This document shows positions 34,309 to 35,687 of a stretch of DNA of 35,687 bases, in pieces. The notes under the pieces were generated by a model. The model was not told the origin of the DNA, ran no database searches, and was given only the letters and a program-made list of their open reading frames with translations. A program made the translations under genes and the position numbers. Location of the stretch: contig JADLBT010000373.1 of assembly GCA_020847555.1 (NCBI GenBank), positions 1-35,687 of the forward strand. The letters run 5' to 3'. The DNA is from Gemmataceae bacterium (lineage in GTDB: Bacteria; Planctomycetota; Planctomycetia; Gemmatales; Gemmataceae). Each line of letters starts with the position of its first letter. Positions within the stretch are counted from its first letter, which is position 1.

Positions 34309-34369
34309 AGCCCACGGATGGCGCCTCGTGGGTCAAGCGCTGGCCCACGGGGCGCCACCCGTGGGCTTT
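34307..34369. repeat. Palindromic element copy 12 (full-length form)
   Basis: Arms 34307-34332 and 34344-34369 pair at all but two of 26 positions (mismatches at 34318/34358 and 34326/34350) around an 11-nt centre containing AGCGCTGG. It is the best-preserved full unit in the window, and its first bases supply part of the stop codon of the gene before it. Confidence 0.85.
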
Positions 34370-34455
34370 CGTCCTTCGGCCTCCTACAACTGTCCCCTAG
34401 CCGGGACACGCCCCGGTAAGGTCCGTCCTCACTTCTCGACAACGGGAGACGCATC

Positions 34456-35687
<1,232 letters not shown>

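Overview
GC-rich (about two thirds G+C) bacterial chromosome segment, almost certainly from a planctomycete of the Gemmata type. This is inferred from gene content: a secreted di-haem protein resembling the hydrazine-synthase alpha middle domain, a WRGP-type PQQ-like beta-propeller, a PEP-CTERM protein, many secreted enzymes with Sec signal peptides, and an orphan McrC. There are no rRNA or tRNA genes, no CRISPR array and no transposase. Most of the window is ordinary accessory or metabolic gene content, with four regions of special interest.

Layout. 1-4.5 kb (+): 5'-truncated di-haem protein, secreted nucleoside hydrolase with two appended beta-rich domains, TauE/SafE permease. 4.6-7.2 kb (-): PQQ-like propeller (broken by one extra base in a homopolymer) and orphan mcrC. 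7.6-8.1 kb (+): small secreted protein. 8.2-9.8 kb (-): aroF-type DAHP synthase behind a leader of about 565 nt with a consensus promoter, several strong hairpins, an open reading frame with 9 aromatic codons out of 12, and an intrinsic terminator; this looks like an aromatic amino acid attenuator. 10.1-14.7 kb (-): a zinc-ribbon protein, a PEP-CTERM protein with a near-perfect sigma-54 promoter, then an NtrC-like regulator and its histidine kinase. 14.8-18.5 kb: degenerate peptidase-like secreted protein (-), secreted DsbD-alpha domain protein and DUF255 thioredoxin protein (+). 18.5-20.5 kb: Tsr3-like protein (-) divergent from two consecutive selenoprotein genes (+), an Rdx/SelW-like protein and SelD, each with an in-frame TGA. 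20.6-26.5 kb: EF-hand repeat protein (-), APC-type transporter (+), M28 peptidase with PDZ (+), membrane protein (-). 26.7-35.7 kb: S9 peptidase, HAD phosphatase (+), acetyltransferase, ferrochelatase and 7Fe ferredoxin (-), MFS transporter, small Cys protein and a 3'-truncated BNR/VPS10-like propeller with PDZ (+).

How parts work together. The SelW-like gene and selD share a promoter and strand, so selenophosphate synthesis is coupled to a redox selenoprotein. The two-component pair probably drives the adjacent PEP-CTERM gene through sigma-54. The DsbD-alpha protein and the DUF255 protein form a secreted thiol-redox pair. A dispersed palindromic element (core GCCCACGGG...CCCGTGGGC) sits in about a dozen intergenic spaces, mostly at gene ends.
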